A stretch of 64,000 bases of DNA from Sporosarcina sp. (GCF_029257255.1 NZ_JARICI010000080.1:1-64000), one strand, 5' to 3'. Counted from the stretch's first letter, positions 33,011-43,297 are shown. Program-made: numbers and translations. Notes: generated by a model not told the origin, from the letters alone.

Positions 33011-33871
33011 ATGGAAAATATAGTGGAAGTACGAAACCTGACGAAGCAATTCAATGGTTTTGCACTGGATAATCTTAGCTTCGATATAAAAAAAGGATTC
33101 ATTACCGGATTCATCGGGGCAAACGGTGCGGGAAAAACGACAACCATCCGCTGTCTAATGGATTTAATTCGAGCTGGACAAGGAGAAATACGTGTGTTTG
33201 GCGAGTCACACGAGAACCATACCGCAGAAATTAAGGAGCGCATCGGTTTTGTCTATGACGCAGATTTTTACTACGAAGATCTTACTATCGAGAAAAATAA
33301 ACGAATTCTCGCACCTTTCTACTCCAAGTGGGATGATGAACTGTTCTATCACTATCTGCGGAAATTCCAGCTGAATAAAGCAAAACGCGTCAAGCATCTG
33401 TCCAAAGGAATGCGAATGAAATTTGCACTTGCTATGGCTCTGTCTCACCATCCTGACTTTATCATCATGGATGAGCCGACAGCAGGCCTTGATCCGATTG
33501 TCCGCCGCGAACTGCTCGATATGATGCAGGACCTTATACAAGATGAAGAAAAAGCCATTTTCTTCTCGACTCACATTACAACCGATTTAGAGAAAATAGC
33601 AGACTTCATTATTTTCATTCACGATGGACGCATTATCTTTCAGGGAGAAAAAGAGGAATTTACCGAACGTTATGTGTTGGTAAAAGGGAATGCAGATCAA
33701 CGCAGTCTAGTAGAAGGATTGTCTGTGATTGGCCTCCGTGTAACTGATGTCGGGTTCGAATGTTTAGCGGATACTTCACAAACCCCTTTAGATCGACTGC
33801 AACCATTGCTAATTGAAAAACCGACACTCGAAGATATTATGTATTACACAGGAAGGGGCGGATCTCAATGA
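33011..33871 (+). CDS. ABC transporter ATP-binding protein
   Basis: 286 residues. Walker A GANGAGKTT (near 38), signature in HLSKGMRMKFALA, where LSKGM replaces LSGGQ (near 130), Walker B FIIMDEPTAGLD (near 154) and the H-loop STHITTD (near 188) are intact. The C-terminal 75 residues form the extension seen in YtrB/BcrA-like exporters. It pairs with the permease that overlaps its end by ATGA. ATG 33011 follows GAGGAG. The cargo is unknown; lantibiotic or bacitracin-type envelope stress is plausible from the YtrA context. Confidence 0.9.
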   Translation: MENIVEVRNLTKQFNGFALDNLSFDIKKGFITGFIGANGAGKTTTIRCLMDLIRAGQGEIRVFGESHENHTAEIKERIGFVYDADFYYEDLTIEKNKRILAPFYSKWDDELFYHYLRKFQLNKAKRVKHLSKGMRMKFALAMALSHHPDFIIMDEPTAGLDPIVRRELLDMMQDLIQDEEKAIFFSTHITTDLEKIADFIIFIHDGRIIFQGEKEEFTERYVLVKGNADQRSLVEGLSVIGLRVTDVGFECLADTSQTPLDRLQPLLIEKPTLEDIMYYTGRGGSQ

Positions 33872-34539
33872 ATGCTCTAATACGAAAAGACCTATATACG
33901 CAAAAAGCGAGCACCTACTTCCTTACAGCTTTATGGTTTATCATATTTACAAACTTTTTCACAGATGGGCAGCCTGTACGTCATATTCTCCTGCTGATCT
34001 TCGTCGCTTATTTTATAGCCATTTCCACCAGTAACAAAGATTTTGAGAAAGAATCTGTCTTGGTAAACAGTCTTCCTGTCACGAGAAAACAATTCGTACT
34101 GGCAAAGTACGCAGCAGGTTTTATGTGGTTTGGATTGTCTGCAGTTGGAATACTGGTGTATATCTTCTTGTTTGAGACGTTCGCTCCGTTTCCTACACGA
34201 ATGATGACGATGCCTGAACTGCTCATCGCTCTCGGAAGTTTTTACGTAATTCTTTCCCTGTTTTATCCAATTCAATTTAAAATGGGTTATCTATTAGCAA
34301 CCTCTTTAACGATCATACTACCTTTGTTTAGCATGATGTCGTTTAGAATCATACTGAACATCATGGAAAATCCAAGAATGGTAGCGGAACAACAATTTTT
34401 CCTGCAAACTGCGGAGCTTGTCACCACAAATCAATGGACAATCGCACTCTCAGTCCTTCTGATAAGCGCCATACTGACATGGCTGTCTATCCTGCTATCG
34501 ATTCGAATTGTCCGCAAAACTGATTTTGACCACGCCTAA
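33868..34539 (+). CDS. ABC-2 type permease
   Basis: 223 residues with six hydrophobic segments and no ATPase motifs, of the ABC2_membrane_5 type. The motif VNSLPVTRKQFVLAKYAAGF (near 65-84), which links the first membrane pair to the rest, is common in this family. It overlaps the ATPase gene by four bases and so forms one transporter with it. Confidence 0.85.
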   Translation: MNALIRKDLYTQKASTYFLTALWFIIFTNFFTDGQPVRHILLLIFVAYFIAISTSNKDFEKESVLVNSLPVTRKQFVLAKYAAGFMWFGLSAVGILVYIFLFETFAPFPTRMMTMPELLIALGSFYVILSLFYPIQFKMGYLLATSLTIILPLFSMMSFRIILNIMENPRMVAEQQFFLQTAELVTTNQWTIALSVLLISAILTWLSILLSIRIVRKTDFDHA

Positions 34540-34623
34540 TATTCCAAATCAGAAAACTTTTGCAAATAAAAATCGTTAGTTATTACAGGTTAGAATTTAC
34601 TAACGTAAGAAGAAGGAGGATGT

Positions 34624-35547
34624 ATGGTCATAAAACCAATAGTCGAGTTACAAAATCTGACGAAAATCATTGGAAACAAAAAAATTATTGACGATGTCAG
34701 TTTATCGTTATATCCCGGGCAAATTACCGGATTCCTAGGGCCGAATGGAGCCGGTAAAACGACGACGATCCGTATGATGGTCGGCCTGATGAAACGAACG
34801 AGCGGTGAAATCTTGATTGACGGCAAGCCGCTATCAGAGGACTTTGAAGAAGGTTTGTCAAAAGTCGGCGTTATAGTAGAAAATCCTGAGATGTACAAAT
34901 TTATGTCCGGTTATAAAAACCTGCTGCATTTCGCACGCATGCAAAAAAATATCAGTAAAGAACGAATCGATGAAGTCGTCCGGCAAGTAGGATTGGAACA
35001 GCGGATTAACGAGAAGGTTTCTACTTACTCTCTCGGCATGCGGCAGCGTCTCGGTCTGGCTCAAGCTTTATTGCACCGGCCGAAGTTCCTGATCTTAGAC
35101 GAACCGACAAACGGACTCGACCCCGCCGGCATCCGCGAATTCCGTCAACACTTGCGCGTCATTGCGGAAACCGAGGGGGTGTCTGTCTTCGTTTCAAGCC
35201 ATATGCTTTCGGAAATTGAATTAATGTGTGATCGGATAGCAGTGATTCAAAACGGCCGACTCGTCGATATTCGCGACATGTCAGAAACAGCGCAGTCCCA
35301 TTATTACCTGGAACTGTCCCCTGCTGCAAAAGCACAGGAACTGCTGGTTTCTAAAGGCTTCACAGTGGAACCACTACCTATTGGCTTGGTACTCCAGGCT
35401 GAAAAAAATCAGGTTCCATCAATCGTACAGCTGCTGACAGCCAATGAAATCGAAGTCTTCGCTGTGCAGCCGCACCGCAAAACATTAGAGGATCAATTCC
35501 TGGAAATGACGGGGGGCGGACAGATTGCTGAATCTCATACAAAATGA
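34624..35547 (+). CDS. BcrA-type ABC transporter ATP-binding protein
   Basis: 307 residues. Walker A GPNGAGKTT (near 40), signature YSLGMRQRLGLAQALL (near 140) and Walker B FLILDEPTNGLDP (near 159) are followed by the H-loop SSHMLSE and a 90-residue C-terminal domain as in BcrA/LptB-like exporters. ATG 34624 follows AGGAGGATGT. An 84-bp gap to the previous permease contains the short inverted repeat CGTTAGT / ACTAACG, so this pair may have a promoter of its own. Confidence 0.9.
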   Translation: MVIKPIVELQNLTKIIGNKKIIDDVSLSLYPGQITGFLGPNGAGKTTTIRMMVGLMKRTSGEILIDGKPLSEDFEEGLSKVGVIVENPEMYKFMSGYKNLLHFARMQKNISKERIDEVVRQVGLEQRINEKVSTYSLGMRQRLGLAQALLHRPKFLILDEPTNGLDPAGIREFRQHLRVIAETEGVSVFVSSHMLSEIELMCDRIAVIQNGRLVDIRDMSETAQSHYYLELSPAAKAQELLVSKGFTVEPLPIGLVLQAEKNQVPSIVQLLTANEIEVFAVQPHRKTLEDQFLEMTGGGQIAESHTK

Positions 35548-36463
35548 ATGGATGAAACTGTGGGCTAAAAAAGGTACATGGATTATGACGATTCTGCTGA
35601 TTGCTGCAGTCATCGGTCTGATGGGATTGACTAAATGGATTAACAGTCAAGATACTACCGAGCATACTGACTGGAAAGCTAATGCACAAGAGCAATTACG
35701 GTATACAAAAGAAGCGATTGAACTCGATCTGCCGGAGATGGAACAGGAGCAGAATGAAGAAACCGTTAAGATTTTGGAATACCGTTTAGCAAATAACATT
35801 CCGCCGCTTGCTGAAGATGGCCGGGAATCACTGATCATTAATCCTGTAGGTGTTGGAAGTCTCGTTGTACTGATTACGGTTATTGTAGCAGCCGGCATCG
35901 TAGCGTCTGAATTCTCACAAGGAACAATCAAAATGCTTCTGACACGCCCTGTTAGTAGATGGAAAATCATGACGTCAAAATACGCGACTGTTCTTTTATT
36001 TGGTATATTGCTGATGTTCATCGGCTTCGCGGTAACGATCATCAGTGCATATATACTATTCCCTTCAGGCATAGGTCAGGAACTGAAGTGGGATGGTAAT
36101 GCGGTTGTCCCCGTTTCAGTCTGGGGCCACGGTCTGTATATGCTGATTCTGGCTTTCGCCAACGTGATCATTACGGCTACTTTTGCATTCATGATCGGCA
36201 GTGTCTTCCGGTCAAACGGAATGGCCATCGGTCTGTCGTTATTCATTTTCTTTACGGGCAACACGATTGTTTTATTACTTTCACAATACGAAATCGCAAA
36301 ATATCTCGTCTTCACTCATATGAATCTGACGATGTACGAAACCGGTTCCGTGTTTGTAGATGGTATCACCATGCCGTTCTCGCTAGCAGTTTTGGCTGTG
36401 TACCTTGTAGTTTTCTTGATGATCAGCTACACCGTGTTTACGAAGCGGGATATTACTGCATAA
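35525..36463 (+). CDS. ABC-2 type permease partner of the BcrA-like ATPase
   Basis: 312 residues. One membrane segment is at the N-terminus (about 16-36), then an extracytoplasmic loop of about 80 residues rich in Glu and Gln, then five segments from about 108 to the end. SEFSQGTIKMLLTRPVSRWK (near 128-147) is the ABC-2 cytosolic coupling helix. The TTG start overlaps the ATPase gene by 23 bp after GGGGCGGACAGA. The large loop is typical of exporters that meet peptide antibiotics, which remains an inference. Confidence 0.87.
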   Translation: MLNLIQNEWMKLWAKKGTWIMTILLIAAVIGLMGLTKWINSQDTTEHTDWKANAQEQLRYTKEAIELDLPEMEQEQNEETVKILEYRLANNIPPLAEDGRESLIINPVGVGSLVVLITVIVAAGIVASEFSQGTIKMLLTRPVSRWKIMTSKYATVLLFGILLMFIGFAVTIISAYILFPSGIGQELKWDGNAVVPVSVWGHGLYMLILAFANVIITATFAFMIGSVFRSNGMAIGLSLFIFFTGNTIVLLLSQYEIAKYLVFTHMNLTMYETGSVFVDGITMPFSLAVLAVYLVVFLMISYTVFTKRDITA

Positions 36464-36478
36464 AAACTTTCAATAATC

Positions 36479-36509
36479 AAAAGGCCTGCTCAGTTTGAGC
36501 AGGCCTTTT
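36479..36509. terminator. Bidirectional terminator
   Basis: A perfect 13-bp stem AAAAGGCCTGCTC / GAGCAGGCCTTTT between two convergent genes. Confidence 0.92.
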
Positions 36510-37964
36510 TCATGTACCGCAATACGTCTGGAAAGAACCTCCGTCGGAAAGCGGTTCTGTATATTCTTCTTGTTCAGCTGTATACGCATAAGGATTTTCA
36601 AGTACATTCAGCAACTTCAGGAAGGGTCGCATATCCCCTGTTTCCGCTGCCTGCAATGCTTCTTCCACCCGATGATTTCTCGGAATCACAGACGGATTAT
36701 GCTGTTTCATCCGCATCTTCACTGCTTCCCGATCATTCGGCTGGCGCTGTAGTCTTGCTGTCCAGCGTTCTTTCCATTCAATGAATTCTGGTGCGTTGAA
36801 CATTTTCTCTGATTGATCAAGTGTCAATGAACGGAATGTATTCGTGTAATCCGCCTGTTGCTCGTTCATGATGTCCAACAAATCCTTCACAAGCGTTTCG
36901 TCCTGCTCTTCTTCATTGAACAGTCCGAGTTTCGCTCTCATGCCGGCCATCCATTCTGTCACATACAATCGGGCAAATTCAGAGAGCTTACTTTCAGCGA
37001 GCTTCACCGCTTCTTCCTGATTGTCGTGAAGCAATGGCAGAAGAGTTTCCGCAAACCGCGTCAAATTCCATTCTGCAATGCCAGGTTGATTTCGATATGA
37101 ATAACGTCCCTGCACATCAATTGAACTAAAGACAGTTGCCGGATTATACATATCCATAAAGGCACACGGCCCGTAATCAATTGTCTCGCCACTGATTGTC
37201 ATGTTGTCCGTATTCATGACGCCGTGAATAAAGCCGGCAAGCTGCCATTTTGCAAGTAAGGAAGCTTGTCTCTCTATGACTTTTTCGAGCAGCGCAAGAT
37301 AAGGGTGCTCTTCATGTAGAGCTGCTGGATAATGACGTTTGATTGTATAATCAGCCAGCGCCTGAAGATCTTCCCGCACTCTCCGGGCAGCTGCATATTG
37401 AAACGTTCCAACCCGTAAGTGACTTGAAGCAATACGTGTTAACACAGCGCCTGTCAGAGCGATTTCACGCAGTACAGGCTCGCCCGTTACTGCCACTGCC
37501 AGACTTCGTGTCGTCGGAATGCCCAGCCCATGCATCGCTTCACTGATGAGGTACTCGCGAAGCATCGGTCCGAGTGCCGCCCGGCCGTCTCCCCCACGGG
37601 AATACGGAGTACGTCCTGAGCCCTTCAATTGAATATCTACTAGATTTCCCTGTGGAGTCGTTTGCTCACCAAGCAGCAGCGCCCGTCCGTCACCTAGCAT
37701 GGTAAAATTACCGAATTGATGGCCTGCATACGCCTGTGCAATCGGTTCGATGCCTTCCAGTTTTTCATTGCCAGCAAAAATTGCTGCCATATCTGTACTC
37801 TGTAACTGTTCCAAATTCAGTCCCAGCGTAGCCGCAAGCTGATCATTCAGTAAAACCACTTGAGGTGAACTCACTTGATTTGGCTCCATTTCTGAATAAA
37901 ACGATTCAGGTAATTCAACATAACTCATCCCTAAATTCCAGCCAATAGGTTGTTGTGTATTCAT
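36510..37964 (-). CDS. selO: SelO-family protein adenylyltransferase (YdiU)
   Basis: 484 residues of the SelO/YdiU pseudokinase family. Typical segments are [20 protein letters not shown] near 83-102, [20 protein letters not shown] near 113-132, [20 protein letters not shown] near 241-260 and [13 protein letters not shown] near 260. The HGVMNTDN and DYGP motifs supply nucleotide- and metal-binding residues. SelO/YdiU AMPylates or UMPylates protein Ser/Thr/Tyr. Instead of the selenocysteine found near the C-terminus of some members, this one ends in an ordinary Cys-Gly-Thr. ATG 37964 follows GAGAGGAGAACAT. Confidence 0.93.
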   Translation of the reverse strand: MNTQQPIGWNLGMSYVELPESFYSEMEPNQVSSPQVVLLNDQLAATLGLNLEQLQSTDMAAIFAGNEKLEGIEPIAQAYAGHQFGNFTMLGDGRALLLGEQTTPQGNLVDIQLKGSGRTPYSRGGDGRAALGPMLREYLISEAMHGLGIPTTRSLAVAVTGEPVLREIALTGAVLTRIASSHLRVGTFQYAAARRVREDLQALADYTIKRHYPAALHEEHPYLALLEKVIERQASLLAKWQLAGFIHGVMNTDNMTISGETIDYGPCAFMDMYNPATVFSSIDVQGRYSYRNQPGIAEWNLTRFAETLLPLLHDNQEEAVKLAESKLSEFARLYVTEWMAGMRAKLGLFNEEEQDETLVKDLLDIMNEQQADYTNTFRSLTLDQSEKMFNAPEFIEWKERWTARLQRQPNDREAVKMRMKQHNPSVIPRNHRVEEALQAAETGDMRPFLKLLNVLENPYAYTAEQEEYTEPLSDGGSFQTYCGT

Positions 37965-38203
37965 ATGTTCTCCTCTCCCAAGTCCAAGCAAAAAAATGGT
38001 ACTAGCTTCATCCTGCTTTACTCGTAAACAGATGTCCATTAAGACGATTCACAAAAGTGAAGTAAGCAATAGGGGAAATATAACTCATTAATGACAATTA
38101 GAACTTATTGCTCAAAAAACTATAACTATTTCCCTTTGAAACATTGATTTATAATGAAAAGTATCTATACTTAGGATAATAATATTTTTTAGGAGGTCAC
38201 TGC

Positions 38204-39937
38204 ATGTCATCATTTCGTCCCAAAATGAATGTAGAACAACTATTGCAGCGAGGTACCGATATAGAGGCACCCCAGCGTTTTAAAGAGACGTTACACTATA
38301 ATCATTTCCAACAAGTAGATATTCAAAACCTGAAGGAGTTATATAATAAGCTAAAAGACGTTACTCCAACAATCACGGAAATCTTCGAACAATATTTAGA
38401 AGAACTGTCCCCTAAACAACATAATCCCATTCCCAAGCCACTGATTGACGCCTATTTGACAAATTTCTTCACTCAGACACGCGATGAAGATTATATGGAA
38501 GAGACATTAAAGTTCTTTTTCATTTTGCGAAAAAATCAATTTGAACCTGGGAAGACGATCGTACTCTTCAACCAGTTTGCTTTTTATATTCAAACGCATC
38601 TCCTATACCATTTCGGATACCGTCCCGGTAAAGCTTTTGAATTGCTGAAATCCCTGCAATCAGCAGTAAACATTGACCAGCAGCTTTATATTGAGCTGAT
38701 GACTGAGCAGACGGTTGAGCATGTCGTAACCGAGATTTCTCATCTTGTCGATGCCAATACCAAGATTATGTTCATGAAAGATTTGATTTTCAACCTAGAT
38801 CATCAATCCAATGAAATACAGTCATCCACTGCAGCAACCGAGCAGATTTCAGCGTCGATTACAGAAGTAGCCAACACTTCTTCACGTATTTCCGAAAAAA
38901 CTGCTGACTCTGTTGATTATGCAATCAACGGTAAAAAGACGATTGAAACGACGCTGGCTGACATTTTCCAGACAGAAAAACAGTTCAGTTCAATCGTTGA
39001 AACATTCGCTTCCTTACAGCATCGTGTAGAGGAAATCGAAAATGTTGTGAAACTGATCAATGGGATTGCAGGACAGACCAATTTATTGGCACTGAATGCA
39101 TCCATTGAAGCAGCACGAGCAGGTGAACACGGCAAAGGGTTTGCGGTTGTCGCTCAGGAAGTCCGTAAACTTGCAGAAAATACAGTATCTGCACTTGCAG
39201 AAGTGACGGATAATGTCGGCCATTTGAAATCGTACGCAAACAATGTGTCGAGTTCCATTGAAGATACAACGAAAAGTATTAATCGTGCAACTGAAGAAGC
39301 AAAAAATGCCCTGCCATTACTGAATGCCATTGTAGAAGCTTTCGAGGAAATCAATTTAGACGTCAGTAATACAGCCGCTATTTCTCAGGAACAGGCCGCT
39401 TCTATTGATGAAGTATCCAATCGTATGATGGTCATTTCTCAAACACAGGAAGATATCCGCCGCTTCGGTGAGAGCACATCCACTTCTGTTTACCAGTTAA
39501 GTCAGGAAATTAATAACTTCCGTCTCCGCGTGGTTGAGGAAAATAATGTACATCTGTCTTCCATCGCTTTACTGCAGCTGTCAAAAGCAGATCACATTCT
39601 TTGGAAATGGCGAATCTACAATATGCTATTAGGCTTGGAGACAGTAAAACCATCAGATGTCTCTTCGCATAATGACTGCCGTCTTGGAAAGTGGTATCAC
39701 TCAGAAGAAACCAGGAAAAGACTTGGTCATTTGTCTTCATTTATAGAAATAGATCAATATCATGCCGATGTGCACAAATATGCACGAAAAGCTGCTGTCA
39801 ATTTTGAACGAGACGATATCGCAGGAGCGGAGCAAGATTTACGGCTGCTTGAAATGGCATCTGCCGAAGTCATTACACTGCTTGATGACTTGATCGATGT
39901 CATCACAAAAGAAAATATGGTTTTACAAGAAGTGTAA
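38204..39937 (+). CDS. Globin-like domain / MCP signalling / CZB chemoreceptor, soluble
   Basis: 577 residues without membrane segments. Residues about 30-170 resemble the protoglobin domain of HemAT oxygen sensors. Residues 200-450 are an MCP signalling coiled coil with the hairpin tip NGIAGQTNLLALNASIEAAR (286-305) and GFAVVAQEVRKLAENT (312-327). The last 115 residues are a CZB zinc-binding domain (HILWKWR, HNDCRLGKWYH, YHADVH), which in other receptors senses zinc or hypochlorous acid. By hand alignment the haem proximal His of HemAT is not obvious around FILRKNQFEPGK (106-117), so haem binding is uncertain. ATG 38204 follows TAGGAGGTCACTGC. Confidence 0.82.
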   Translation: MSSFRPKMNVEQLLQRGTDIEAPQRFKETLHYNHFQQVDIQNLKELYNKLKDVTPTITEIFEQYLEELSPKQHNPIPKPLIDAYLTNFFTQTRDEDYMEETLKFFFILRKNQFEPGKTIVLFNQFAFYIQTHLLYHFGYRPGKAFELLKSLQSAVNIDQQLYIELMTEQTVEHVVTEISHLVDANTKIMFMKDLIFNLDHQSNEIQSSTAATEQISASITEVANTSSRISEKTADSVDYAINGKKTIETTLADIFQTEKQFSSIVETFASLQHRVEEIENVVKLINGIAGQTNLLALNASIEAARAGEHGKGFAVVAQEVRKLAENTVSALAEVTDNVGHLKSYANNVSSSIEDTTKSINRATEEAKNALPLLNAIVEAFEEINLDVSNTAAISQEQAASIDEVSNRMMVISQTQEDIRRFGESTSTSVYQLSQEINNFRLRVVEENNVHLSSIALLQLSKADHILWKWRIYNMLLGLETVKPSDVSSHNDCRLGKWYHSEETRKRLGHLSSFIEIDQYHADVHKYARKAAVNFERDDIAGAEQDLRLLEMASAEVITLLDDLIDVITKENMVLQEV

Positions 39938-39942
39938 ATAAT

Positions 39943-39993
39943 AAAACAGGCTATTAGAAAAGCGATCTTCAGCTCTCCTAATTGCCTGTTCTT
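39943..39993. terminator. Bidirectional terminator
   Basis: AACAGGCTATTAG (39945-39957) pairs with CTAATTGCCTGTT (39978-39990) with one mismatch, between convergent genes. Confidence 0.75.
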
Positions 39994-40847
39994 TAGAATT
40001 TCGCAAGGGAAAAACCTCTTCCAAGGATTTCAGACGCATTTAAGAATACGACAAACGAATGCGGTTCCTCTTCCTGTAAGACCTTCTTCAAATAAATGGC
40101 CTCCTGCTGTTCAACCACACATAAAATCATTGTTTTTTCTTGATTCGAAAAGCCGCCGACAGACCGTACTTTTGTCAGTCCTCTATCGATTTCTTCTTTA
40201 ATAATGTTCTGGATGCGTTCTTCATGCTCAGTAATAATCAGTACCAATTTTGAATGTGACGTTTGCAACTGTACAAAGTCGATTACTTTGCTCGTCACAA
40301 AAATCGCCATCATCGCGAACAATGCCAACTCCAAATTAAAGACGACCGCGGAAGCTATTACGACAACTCCATCTACAAGCATCTGCGCATAACCGCTGGA
40401 TAGCCCGGTATATTTTTTAACAATCTGTGCCACCGTAGCAAGCCCTCCTGTAGAGCCGTTGCCCCGATAGACAATTCCAAGGCCAAATCCCAATAAAATC
40501 CCTCCGTAAATAGCAGATAAAAGAGGATTGTCGATTGTATAAGGAATGTCCCTGCTGAGATAGATCGTCAGCGGTACAAAAAATGTGCCGACTAATGTTT
40601 TCAAACTGAAGTCTTTTCCGAGCAATGCCAGACCTAGAAAAAAGATAGGGATATTGATAATCCACTGCACGTAGGCAGGTTCAAAATTGTATAACTCATA
40701 CAATAATGTACTGACCCCTGATACTCCACCTGCCGCAAGTTTTGCAGGAAGAAAAAATATATTAAAAGCTAAGCCGACAAATACGGAGCCTACCATAATC
40801 CAAATATATTCGCTGAGCAGCTTTTGTTTCGCTGATGTCGTTTTCAC
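39993..40847 (-). CDS. YitT family membrane protein (DUF2179)
   Basis: 284 residues. Five or six membrane segments occupy about 1-190 with the YitT features NIFFLPAKLAAGGVSGVSTL near 25-44 and YRGNGSTGGLATVAQIVKKY near 127-146. A cytosolic DUF2179 domain fills the C-terminal 80 residues (IQNIIKEEIDRGLTKVRSVG). B. subtilis has several such proteins of unresolved function, one of which contributes to folate- or stress-related phenotypes. The GTG start is preceded by AAGGACGG at rather long spacing. Confidence 0.85.
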   Translation of the reverse strand: MKTTSAKQKLLSEYIWIMVGSVFVGLAFNIFFLPAKLAAGGVSGVSTLLYELYNFEPAYVQWIINIPIFFLGLALLGKDFSLKTLVGTFFVPLTIYLSRDIPYTIDNPLLSAIYGGILLGFGLGIVYRGNGSTGGLATVAQIVKKYTGLSSGYAQMLVDGVVVIASAVVFNLELALFAMMAIFVTSKVIDFVQLQTSHSKLVLIITEHEERIQNIIKEEIDRGLTKVRSVGGFSNQEKTMILCVVEQQEAIYLKKVLQEEEPHSFVVFLNASEILGRGFSLAKF

Positions 40848-41046
40848 GTGTCAATCCGTCCTTCCCGGCAGCTTAAGCCGCCTTTGCCATTTTACCGTAA
40901 AATGTTGAACTTATCATCTGAGTATGTCTGTATGCATTCGATTCCCCCCAAAATAATAAGGAAACGCGGGTTCATTTTATTAATAGGTGAATGATTTATA
41001 TTGCTATTTTATTGGGCTAACAGAACAAAATAAGGAGGCTGGATAT

Positions 41047-41184
41047 ATGACAGGGCAAATGCTGTAACTGTTGGAGGATTTGGTCAAAGGAATCGGTGAG
41101 ATTAAAACAGTCATTACAGATCTATCAGGAAAAGTGGGTCAGTTGGAGTTGATAATGGATTTTAGTTTTGAACAAGTAGACTAA
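41047..41184 (+). pseudogene. Small coiled-coil gene broken by an early stop
   Basis: An ATG at 41047 has a perfect AAGGAGG eight bases upstream. After six codons a TAA (41065) interrupts, but the same frame continues for 38 more codons, LLEDLVKGIGEIKTVITDLS and so on, to TAA at 41182. A strong terminator follows at once. The downstream part is an amphipathic helix like short coiled-coil proteins of Bacillales. It looks like a real small gene with a recent nonsense change. The flanks 40848-41046 show nothing else. Confidence 0.5.
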
Positions 41185-41226
41185 TGGAAAGCCACCCGAA
41201 TTGCAGTAGCTTTCCATTAGTTTTGT
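41181..41226 (+). terminator. Terminator after the small broken gene
   Basis: A perfect 12-bp stem CTAATGGAAAGC / GCTTTCCATTAG followed by TTTTG and further T-rich sequence. Confidence 0.82.
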
Positions 41227-41294
41227 ATTTTTTATTCTATAGCACATTCTTGATTACAATAAATCTCTTTCCTGTTTGACCCGTATCGCAACTA

Positions 41295-41336
41295 AAAAGC
41301 GCAAAAGAGAAGGGCTGCTGCCCATGCTCTTTTGCG
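41295..41336 (-). terminator. Orphan leftward terminator
   Basis: CGCAAAAGAG (41300-41309) pairs perfectly with CTCTTTTGCG (41327-41336), and the loop holds an inner GGGC / GCCC pair. On the minus strand it is followed by CTTTTT. No convincing leftward gene precedes it, so a small RNA or a decayed gene may lie at about 41340-41700. Confidence 0.65.
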
Positions 41337-41776
41337 TAAAATGTTGAAAATTAGGTTTGTTATCACACTGCACCCAATCCATAATACTGCAAAAACTTAC
41401 CGTGTTACACGTAAATGCCTCTCCAACCGCGGTTGATGAAATCTTTGCACTACAACAATACCGCATTACTTTGTGCCAAACCTCTCAATCAGATGTCCAC
41501 GAGAGGATGAGCCTATATAGTACTTACATATATGTTTCTACAATCTATACGCTTTTGTTTCAGAGCAAAAACTGTAATTATCCATTATTCGCTACTGGTT
41601 ATCGCTATTTAAAAATAAATAAAAAGAAGGTAATCTCTTTAAATTTTTTTACACTTGAATTTCAAAGACTATACAGGCATCATAGGAGATGAACAACATC
41701 TGAATATGTTTTAATCAAATAACTTTAATACATCATTTAGATGTAGTTTAAAACATTTTTAAGGAGATAGACATCT
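41337..41776. other. Intergenic, no gene supported
   Basis: Frames of 60-110 codons exist here on both strands but lack ribosome-binding sites and recognisable sequence. The last 75 bp form the AT-rich leader of the aldehyde dehydrogenase gene with AAGGAGATAG before its ATG. Confidence 0.5.
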
Positions 41777-43297
41777 ATGATTTACTCAAACCCAAATACT
41801 GACGGCTCAATCGTCCAATTCAAAGAGAAATATGATAACTTTATTGGCGGTAAATGGACCCCACCGGTAAACGGAAAATACTTTGATAACAAAACTCCTA
41901 TTACAGGCGAAGTATTTACAAAGATTGCACGCTCTTCCGCTGAAGATATTGAACTGGCACTGGACGCGGCTCATGCTGCTAAAGATGCATGGGGCAAAAC
42001 ATCTTCTGCTGAACGGGCTATTATATTAAATAAAATTGCCGACCGCATGGAAGAAAATCTCGAGAAGATCGCTGTTGCAGAAACTTGGGATAACGGGAAA
42101 GCAGTCCGTGAAACATTAAACGCCGATATTCCACTAGCAATTGACCACTTCCGCTATTTTGCAGGTGTCATACGTGCACAAGAAGGCCGCACATCACAGC
42201 TGGATAACGATACCGTTGCTTATCATTTCCAGGAACCACTTGGTGTAGTTGGACAAATTATTCCTTGGAACTTCCCTATTTTAATGGCAGTCTGGAAAAT
42301 TGCACCGGCTTTGGCGGCGGGTAACTGTATCGTAATGAAACCGGCTGAACAAACTCCAGCTTCTATTATGGTGCTTATCGAAGTAATCCAGGATCTGCTC
42401 CCTGCTGGTGTTCTGAATATCGTAAACGGATTTGGTATAGAAGTTGGTAAGCCGCTTGCTACTAACCCGCGAATCGCAAAAATTGCATTCACAGGTTCAA
42501 CAGCTGTCGGACGTCAAATCATGCAATATGCGACAGAAAACATCATTCCAGTAACACTTGAACTTGGTGGTAAGTCGCCAAACGTATTCTTTGAGGACGT
42601 TATGGCTCAAGATGACGAATATTTGAATAAAGCAATTGAAGGCTTTGTTATGTTCGCTCTTAACTCCGGCGAAATTTGTACATGCCCTTCACGCGCATTA
42701 ATTCAGGAATCCATTTATGATGAATTCATGAAACGTGCACTTGAACGAGTAAAAGCAATCAAAATCGGCAACCCACTTGATACAGAAGTAATGATGGGTG
42801 CTCAAGCTTCCAATGAACAGAAAGAAAAAATTCTTTCCTACATTAAATTGGGTGCTGAAGAAGGCGCTGAATGCTTAATAGGTGGAGAAGAAAACCATTT
42901 AGGCGGAGATCTTGAAAACGGTAACTATATCAAACCGACTGTATTCAAAGGGCACAATAAAATGCGCATCTTCCAAGAAGAAATCTTCGGACCTGTACTT
43001 GCAGTCACAACATTTAAAGATTTTGACGAAGCAATGGAAATTGCAAACGATACACTTTACGGATTAGGAGCAGGTGTATGGTCACGTAAAGGTGACGTCG
43101 CCTACCGTGCTGGACGTGCAATTCAAGCGGGACGTGTATGGACAAATACGTATCACCAATACCCTGCCGGCGCTGCATTCGGTGGTTACAAACTATCTGG
43201 CATCGGCCGTGAAAACCATGCGATGATGCTGGACCACTATCAACAGACAAAATGTTTATTAGTAAGCTACGATGAAAGTTCTCAAGGTTTCTTCTAA
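41777..43297 (+). CDS. NAD-dependent aldehyde dehydrogenase (AldA/ExaC-like)
   Basis: 506 residues of the ALDH superfamily. The cofactor-site motif is [20 protein letters not shown] (near 157-176), [12 protein letters not shown] follows, the general base Glu is in [11 protein letters not shown] (near 264) and the catalytic Cys is in [11 protein letters not shown] (near 303). The closest family is the acetaldehyde/chloroacetaldehyde dehydrogenase group typically followed by DUF779, as here 21 bp downstream. It oxidises short aldehydes to acids in the cytosol, perhaps for ethanol or amine use. ATG 41777 follows AAGGAGATAGACATCT. Confidence 0.92.
   Translation: MIYSNPNTDGSIVQFKEKYDNFIGGKWTPPVNGKYFDNKTPITGEVFTKIARSSAEDIELALDAAHAAKDAWGKTSSAERAIILNKIADRMEENLEKIAVAETWDNGKAVRETLNADIPLAIDHFRYFAGVIRAQEGRTSQLDNDTVAYHFQEPLGVVGQIIPWNFPILMAVWKIAPALAAGNCIVMKPAEQTPASIMVLIEVIQDLLPAGVLNIVNGFGIEVGKPLATNPRIAKIAFTGSTAVGRQIMQYATENIIPVTLELGGKSPNVFFEDVMAQDDEYLNKAIEGFVMFALNSGEICTCPSRALIQESIYDEFMKRALERVKAIKIGNPLDTEVMMGAQASNEQKEKILSYIKLGAEEGAECLIGGEENHLGGDLENGNYIKPTVFKGHNKMRIFQEEIFGPVLAVTTFKDFDEAMEIANDTLYGLGAGVWSRKGDVAYRAGRAIQAGRVWTNTYHQYPAGAAFGGYKLSGIGRENHAMMLDHYQQTKCLLVSYDESSQGFF

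Noticed and set aside
24910..40860. Further CACGTG sequences (near 24914 and 40850) as parS sites
   Set aside because: Outside the central six bases they match the consensus poorly, and the first is inside a gene.
41254..41466. 70-codon leftward frame across the orphan terminator
   Set aside because: It reads straight through a strong leftward terminator and lacks a ribosome-binding site.
41357..41692. 111-codon frame on the plus strand in the gap before the aldehyde dehydrogenase
   Set aside because: No ribosome-binding site, low-complexity sequence and no recognisable domain; it reads like random AT-rich DNA.
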